58,131 nucleotides of DNA from positions 1 through 58,131 of the forward strand of contig CAYRPN010000023.1 in NCBI GenBank assembly GCA_964426135.1, written 5' to 3'. Origin of the DNA: CAYRPN01 sp964426135 (GTDB lineage: Bacteria > Planctomycetota > Phycisphaerae > Phycisphaerales > Phycisphaeraceae). Each line of letters begins with the position of its first letter. Position 1 is the first letter of the stretch. Under the pieces are notes generated by a model that was not told the DNA's origin, did not search any database, and saw nothing but the letters and a program-made list of their open reading frames with translations. Of this stretch, positions 53,611 through 58,131 are shown piece by piece. The translations under genes and the position numbers were made by a program.

Positions 53611-54801
53611 TCACTTCACTTCTGAAAGCTTCACCGGCGTCCGGTTCCTCGCCGACAGCGTCACCGCTTCCAGCACGCACTGGGTCTTGTACGCATCCGC
53701 AAAGTCGGGCATGGGCACGACCGGTTCCTCGCCGGCGACCATTTTCAGAATGTCCGCGGCCTGGTTGATGAAGCTGTGCTCGTAGCCGAGCACGTGGGCC
53801 ACGGGCCACCAGTTGCCGGCATAGGGATGGCCCGCGCCGCCGTTGGTGACGTTGATCGTGTTCCAGCCTTGCGTCTTCTCGTCAGCGGTGTTGTCGTAGT
53901 AATCCAGTTCGTTCATGCGTTCGAAGCCGAAACGGATGGCACCCTTGTCGCCGTGGATTTCGATGCGGTTCTGGTTCTTGTAGCCGGTGGAAAGGCGGGT
54001 GGCTTCGAAGGAACAGAGAGCGCCTGCCTTGGTGCGGCCGAGGAAGAGAACGATGTCATCCACGGTGGACTTGCCCTTCTTGTTGGCAGTCTTGGCGCCG
54101 CGGCCGGAGATTTCGCCGCCGGTGGATTCGAGGATGACGCGCTCCTTGATGACGGTTTCCATGGTCGCGCCGGTGACCTCGGAGATTTCATCACCGGTGA
54201 TGAAGCGGGCCATGTCGATGGTGTGGGCACAGAGGTCGCCGAGGGAGCCGGAGCCGGCGACATCGCCCTGGAATCGCCACATGAGGGGCGTGTTGGGGCC
54301 GGCCCAGTCCTGGAGGTACGCGCCGCGAATCTGGTAGATGCGGCCGAGTTTGCCGGCTTTGCAGAGTTGATGTGCGAGGGCAACGGCGGGGCAGCGGCGA
54401 TAGTTGTACCAGACGAAGGTCTTGCTCTTCTTCGCCTTCTTGGCCGCTTCCATCATGGCGCGGGCGTCGGCGAGCGAGGCGGCCAGCGGCTTCTCGCAGG
54501 CGACGTGCTTGCCCGCCTCCAGCGCGGCGATGGACAGGTCGCGGTGCGCGTTGTTCGGCGTGGTCACATCGACAAGCGTGATTTCAGGATTGCGGATGCC
54601 GGCCAGCGCGTCGGTCGTGTAACTGTTCCAGCCCCATCGCTTGGCGAAGGCGGAAGTCTCACCCTCGCTGCGGGCGATGAGCGTGTGCATCACGGGATCG
54701 ACCGGCAGGTTGAAGAACTTGCCGACCTTCATCCAGGCGTTGCTGTGGGCCCTGCCCATGAATTTAGTACCGACTAGCGCAATATTGCATGGCTTCGACA
54801 T
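53611..54801 (-). CDS. Gfo/Idh/MocA family oxidoreductase, second
   Basis: A 396-residue dehydrogenase longer than its neighbour. The nucleotide loop LVGTKFMGRAHSNAW (about 9-23) has the NAD loop variant GTxFMGRAHS typical of one subfamily. HVACEKPLAAS (about 93-103) holds the catalytic Lys. GDLCAHTIDMARFITGDEI (about 187-205) is the C-terminal active-site segment. GHPYAGNWWPVAHVLGYEHSF near 325 recurs in sugar dehydrogenases with this extension. It lies downstream of tyrS on the opposite strand. Substrate unknown; likely part of carbohydrate use. Confidence 0.93.
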   Translation of the reverse strand: MSKPCNIALVGTKFMGRAHSNAWMKVGKFFNLPVDPVMHTLIARSEGETSAFAKRWGWNSYTTDALAGIRNPEITLVDVTTPNNAHRDLSIAALEAGKHVACEKPLAASLADARAMMEAAKKAKKSKTFVWYNYRRCPAVALAHQLCKAGKLGRIYQIRGAYLQDWAGPNTPLMWRFQGDVAGSGSLGDLCAHTIDMARFITGDEISEVTGATMETVIKERVILESTGGEISGRGAKTANKKGKSTVDDIVLFLGRTKAGALCSFEATRLSTGYKNQNRIEIHGDKGAIRFGFERMNELDYYDNTADEKTQGWNTINVTNGGAGHPYAGNWWPVAHVLGYEHSFINQAADILKMVAGEEPVVPMPDFADAYKTQCVLEAVTLSARNRTPVKLSEVK

Positions 54802-54968
54802 GGTTGAAAGCTCCTGCGAATGAAGGTGAATGAGGTCGCGACGGAACCCGACGCCGCCATTTCGGGCGGTCCCACCAGGGAGGGCGTTAAGTTAGCAACG
54901 GGCGGTGGAGGCATCAAACGGTCGATGAACACGGTTGGCGGGGTGTTGGCGGAACAGAATGCCTTGTC

Positions 54969-55064
54969 GTTTAGCGGAAACGCCGCAGGCGTCCGGATGA
55001 TTGGGCATGGGCGAACGGGCGCGCGGGGCGTCCCGTCCAGACGCCTGCGGCGTTTCCGCTAAAC
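54969..55064. repeat. TTTAGCGGAAACG inverted-repeat element upstream of tyrS
   Basis: GTTTAGCGGAAACGCCGCAG at left, CTGCGGCGTTTCCGCTAAAC at right, perfect 20-bp ends. It is the main feature of the gene-free stretch 54802-55138, where the tyrS promoter must also lie, but none is convincing. Confidence 0.92.
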
Positions 55065-55138
55065 GCGACGACGTGGGCACCGGTCGATGTCGGCGGTCCA
55101 TGCGTGCGCTTCCGTCACCAACCGATTATCATGCCGCC

Positions 55139-56347
55139 ATGATCGACGTTAGCGCCCAACTGCATCAACTCACCCGCGGCTGCGAAGGCATCTACGCCAT
55201 CGAGGAACTGAAGCGGAAGCTCGAGTCGGCGGCCGTCTCAGGCGGCACCCGACGGCTTCGCGTCAAGCTCGGCATGGATCCCACCGCGCCGGATATTCAC
55301 CTGGGCCACAGCGTGGTGCTTCGGAAGATGCGGCAGTTCCAGGACCTGGGCCACCAGGCGGTGCTCATCATCGGCGACTACACCGCTCGCATCGGCGACC
55401 CCACCGGCCGGGACACCACGCGGCCGATCCTCAGTGACGACAAGATCGAGTACAACGCCAAGACCTATCTCGATCAGGCGGGCAGGATTCTCGATACATC
55501 CCCCGGTAAGCTCGAAGTGCGTCGCAACAGCGAGTGGCTCAGCAAGCTCACGTTCGCGGATGTGCTTCGGCTCACCGGCATGGTCACCGTGCAGCAGATG
55601 CTGCACCGCGAGAACTTCGCCAAGCGCATGGAGGACGGCCGGGAGATCGTGCTCACCGAGTTCATGTATCCAATCATGCAGGCGTACGACAGCGTCGTCA
55701 TCCGCGCGGATGTGGAACTGGGCGGCACCGATCAGACCTTCAACAATCTCATGGGGCGCGAGCTGCAAGCGAAGCACGAACAGGAGAAGCAGGTCGTCAT
55801 GGTGATGCCTCTGCTCGTCGGTCTCGATGGCACCGAGAAAATGAGCAAGAGCAAGGGCAACTACATCGGCGTCACGATGGAGCCCAACGATATGTTCGGC
55901 AAAGTGATGAGCATTCCCGACGCGCTGATGCGGAATTACTTCACGCTGCTGACGCCCATTCCAGAAGACCGGATCACCAGCCTGCTCGATCCGGCGCAGA
56001 CCAAGCCTCGCGATGCGAAGGACGTGCTGGGGCAGACGATTGTGGAGGAGTTCCACGGCTCCCCAGCGGCACACGCGGCCAGCGAGGAGTTCCGCAACCG
56101 GTTCAGCAAGGGCGCGCTGCCGAGCGATATCGAGACGAAGCAAGCCTCGAAGTCGCCGATCGGCATCATCGACCTGCTGCGCGAGGTGGGCTTCGCGGCG
56201 AGCAACGGCGAAGCGCGCCGCCTGGTTGAGCAAGGCGCTGTGTCGGTCAACGGCTCGAAAGTTGGAGACGTCAAGGCGGCCGTCACGCTCACTGGCGAAT
56301 GCGTGCTGAAAGCGGGCAAGTTGAAAATCTGCAAGGTCTCACTCTGA
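55139..56347 (+). CDS. tyrS: Tyrosyl-tRNA synthetase
   Basis: A 402-residue class I synthetase charging tRNA-Tyr. The HIGH equivalent is HLGHS (residues 54-58), KMSKS is near 234, and the tyrosine/ATP pocket appears in KLGMDPTAPDIHLGH and IIGDYTARIGDPTGR. The C-terminal S4 RNA-binding domain is present (SNGEARRLVEQGAVSVNGSKV, about 355-375). The motifs match the second bacterial TyrRS clade (VKLGMDPTAPD). The start is chosen at MIDVSAQ; the upstream open frame runs through the repeat and is not expected to be translated. Convergent with gltA through a shared terminator. Confidence 0.96.
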   Translation: MIDVSAQLHQLTRGCEGIYAIEELKRKLESAAVSGGTRRLRVKLGMDPTAPDIHLGHSVVLRKMRQFQDLGHQAVLIIGDYTARIGDPTGRDTTRPILSDDKIEYNAKTYLDQAGRILDTSPGKLEVRRNSEWLSKLTFADVLRLTGMVTVQQMLHRENFAKRMEDGREIVLTEFMYPIMQAYDSVVIRADVELGGTDQTFNNLMGRELQAKHEQEKQVVMVMPLLVGLDGTEKMSKSKGNYIGVTMEPNDMFGKVMSIPDALMRNYFTLLTPIPEDRITSLLDPAQTKPRDAKDVLGQTIVEEFHGSPAAHAASEEFRNRFSKGALPSDIETKQASKSPIGIIDLLREVGFAASNGEARRLVEQGAVSVNGSKVGDVKAAVTLTGECVLKAGKLKICKVSL

Positions 56348-56375
56348 CACGACACGCGACGATCGGCGAAATGAA

Positions 56376-56399
56376 AAAGCCCGCGTTGATGCGGGCTTT
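56376..56399. terminator. Bidirectional terminator between tyrS and gltA
   Basis: A 9-bp stem AAAGCCCGC / GCGGGCTTT with loop GTTGAT, AAAAA upstream and TTTG downstream, between the two convergent genes. Confidence 0.85.
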
Positions 56400-56432
56400 G
56401 TCGTCGTGGCGTTGATCGATGGCGATGGCGCC

Positions 56433-57755
56433 TTACTTCCGCTGATCCATCGGCGTGTAATCGCGCTTCGCCTTGCCGACGTACACCTGCCGCGGGCGAT
56501 CGATGCGGGCTTCGCCGGCGGTCAGTTCCTTGTACTGGGCGATCCAGCCGGGCATGCGTCCGATGGCGAACATGACGGTGAACATGTCGACCGGAACGCC
56601 CATGGCGCGCATGAGAATGCCGGAGTAGAAATCCACGTTTGGATAGAGCTGGCGATCCTTGAAGTACGGATCGGAAAGGGCGGCCTCTTCCAACTTGCGG
56701 GCGAGGTCCAGCATCGGGTCCTTGACGCCGAGCTTGGGCAGAATCTTGTCGGCGGCGGCGGCAAGAATTTTGGCGCGCGGGTCGAAGTTCTTGTACACCC
56801 GGTGCCCGAAGCCCATGAGCTTCACTTCCTTGTTCTTCACTTGCTTGATGAAGTCCTCCGCGGAGGTCTTGCTCTTCGTGATGTAATCGAGCATGTTCAG
56901 CACAGCCACGTTCGCGCCGCCGTGACGCCAACCCCATAGAGCGCTGACGCCCGCCGAGGTCGCGGCGAACAGGTTCGCGCCGCTGCTGCCGACCATGCGC
57001 ACGGTGCTGGTGGAGCAGTTCTGTTCGTGATCCGCGTGCAGGACAAAAATCTGGTTCAACGCCCGCACCACTTCCGGATCGGGATCGATGCTCGCATAGG
57101 GCTTGCTGAACATCATGTGCAGGAAGTTGGCGCAGTAGCTGTGGTCGGATTTCGGATAGATGATCGGCTGGCCCACGCTGACTTTGTACGACGCGGCGGC
57201 GATGGTGCGCACCTGGCTCATGATGCGGGCGGCTTTGTTCTCCCACGGCTCGTCGTCGGGCTCCTGCATCGACTCGAGGTAGTAGCAGCCGGCGGTGTTG
57301 ATCATCGCCGAGAGAATCGCCATCGGCGGCGCCTTGCTGGGGAAGCCTTCGAAGGTGGTGAGCAACCCTTCGTGCAGCATCTGGTGCTCGGTGAGCAGGC
57401 CGCTGAAGTGAGCCAGTTGGTCCTTGGTGGGCAGTTCGCCGAAAATCAGAAGATAAGCCGTCTCGACGAACGAGCTCTTCTCGGCGAGTTGCTCGATGGG
57501 GATGCCGCGATAGCGCAGGATTCCCTTTTCGCCGTCGATGTAGGTGATCTCGCTCTTGCAGGAGCCGGTGTTCTCGTACCCGTGGTCGAGCGTGATGTAG
57601 CCGGTCTTCTTGCGCAGCTCGCCGATTTCGATGGCCTTTTCATTCTCGGTGCCGACAGTAATCGGCAGTTCGATGATCTTGCCGTCGAGCTCGAGCTTGG
57701 CGGTCTTGGCGGCCGGGCTTGTCGTCGCGGTGGTGCTCAACGTCGTGCTCTCCAT
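56433..57755 (-). CDS. gltA: Citrate synthase
   Basis: A 440-residue TCA-cycle enzyme condensing oxaloacetate and acetyl-CoA. Active-site His in VLHADHEQN (about 236-244), His in LMGFGHRVYKNFDPRAK (about 308-324) and Asp in YPNVDFYSG (about 367-375) are all present. The N-terminal beta region (KLELDGKIIELPITVG, about 20-35) is that of the hexameric, NADH-regulated type II form. The final DRPRQVYVGKAKRDYTPMDQR matches too. Single gene with its own terminator. Confidence 0.97.
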   Translation of the reverse strand: MESTTLSTTATTSPAAKTAKLELDGKIIELPITVGTENEKAIEIGELRKKTGYITLDHGYENTGSCKSEITYIDGEKGILRYRGIPIEQLAEKSSFVETAYLLIFGELPTKDQLAHFSGLLTEHQMLHEGLLTTFEGFPSKAPPMAILSAMINTAGCYYLESMQEPDDEPWENKAARIMSQVRTIAAASYKVSVGQPIIYPKSDHSYCANFLHMMFSKPYASIDPDPEVVRALNQIFVLHADHEQNCSTSTVRMVGSSGANLFAATSAGVSALWGWRHGGANVAVLNMLDYITKSKTSAEDFIKQVKNKEVKLMGFGHRVYKNFDPRAKILAAAADKILPKLGVKDPMLDLARKLEEAALSDPYFKDRQLYPNVDFYSGILMRAMGVPVDMFTVMFAIGRMPGWIAQYKELTAGEARIDRPRQVYVGKAKRDYTPMDQRK

Positions 57756-57838
57756 GATGCTTGCGTGGTGTAGCGCAGAAGTTTAGAGAGAATCGAGGCG
57801 AAACGCCAGCGCTGTCGATTCTCCACCGGGGCTGGGTG

Positions 57839-58024
57839 TGCCAAATTTTCCGGGGGCTTGGTCCCCTCTCCCCCAGTCTGCTGGGGGAGAGGGTTAGGGT
57901 GAGGGGGACGGTGTACCTTGGACGTGCGTCTGTCGCACGACGCGGCGAACCCCCTCACCCCAGCCCTCTCCCCCGCAGAGCCGGGGGCGAGGGGGCCGAT
58001 CCGCCGTCCCCGGAAATTTTGGCA
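57839..58024. repeat. Nested palindrome: TGCCAAATTTTCC outer, CTCTCCCCC core
   Basis: Outer arms CCAAATTTTCCGGGG at 57841 and CCCCGGAAATTTTGG (one mismatch) ending at 58023. Inner core CTCTCCCCCAG, GGGAGAGGGTTAGGGTGAGG and CCCCTCACCCCAGCCCTC. Third member of the pattern seen at 251-432 and 42021-42195. It lies in the gltA upstream region, in the gene-free stretch 57756-58131. Confidence 0.9.
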
Positions 58025-58073
58025 GACCCCCGGGGCTTTGGGTGTAGTCCATCATTCCGGCGATGCTGGGTGC

Positions 58074-58109
58074 CATGGGTAAGCTCCGCCGAGCCTGCGC
58101 TTACCCATG
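58074..58109. other. Perfect 11-bp inverted repeat at window end
   Basis: CATGGGTAAGC (58074-58084) and GCTTACCCATG (58099-58109) around a 14-bp loop. It has no T tract; it may be a repeat arm pair or part of the next unit beyond the window. Confidence 0.5.
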
Positions 58110-58131
58110 ACACTATGAAACAAGCCTCCAA

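Overview
The window reads as a GC-rich chromosomal segment from a planctomycete, most likely class Phycisphaerae or a relative. This is inferred from gene content, because no rRNA is present. The supporting content is paired Gfo/Idh/MocA oxidoreductases, a PEP-CTERM protein, a very large alpha-2-macroglobulin-like protein, a flotillin/NfeD pair, a XylR-type AraC regulator, and several small proteins of a planctomycete-like type with no recognisable function. Housekeeping genes present are aroC, leuS, tyrS, gltA, folD, nth, xerD, moaE and a mobA-like gene. They are scattered and mostly transcribed singly or in pairs, with little operon structure.

Layout. 0.4-5.8 kb: CBM9-like secreted protein, SLC13 transporter, FtsQ-like POTRA protein, XerD. 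6.2-8.3 kb: a tRNA(CAT) with the C-terminal remnant of a tyrosine integrase against its 3' end, then a higBA toxin-antitoxin pair and a PIN-like protein, which looks like a decayed integrated island. 8.3-13 kb: MobA-like, HIT, aroC, DUF2231 and nth. 13.2-19.7 kb: alpha-2-macroglobulin-like giant. 19.7-29.5 kb: lipoproteins, leuS, moaE, a GalU-like protein and an unusual sugar kinase-nucleotidyltransferase fusion. 29.8-33 kb: imuA-imuB mutasome genes riddled with in-frame repeats. 33-46 kb: CbiX-like, M28 peptidase, flotillin/NfeD, lipoprotein, a 157-bp tandem array, folD, FecCD permease, XylR regulator, PEP-CTERM protein. 46-53 kb: accessory zone with a Septu-like ATPase+HNH pair, a three-gene toxin-antitoxin-like unit and an ORF6N gene, separated by repeated copies of the 3' end of a Gfo/Idh/MocA gene. 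53-58 kb: four-helix-bundle gene, second oxidoreductase, tyrS, gltA.

Three features are the most unusual. (1) The accessory cassettes at 49.8-52 kb are each bounded by divergent copies of the same gene 3' end, as expected if elements had integrated serially at the end of a protein-coding gene and regenerated it each time. (2) The window is full of palindromic dispersed repeats. They are often nested, so that an outer inverted repeat encloses a different inner palindrome, and different inner modules occur in the same outer frame. (3) These repeats sit in frame inside essential or conserved genes (aroC, leuS, imuA, imuB, an M28 peptidase). At least five genes (aroC, folD, the FecCD permease, a lipoprotein, a four-helix-bundle gene) take their stop codon from the first bases of a repeat.

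All calls come from reading the sequence and remembered family signatures. No database search was run.
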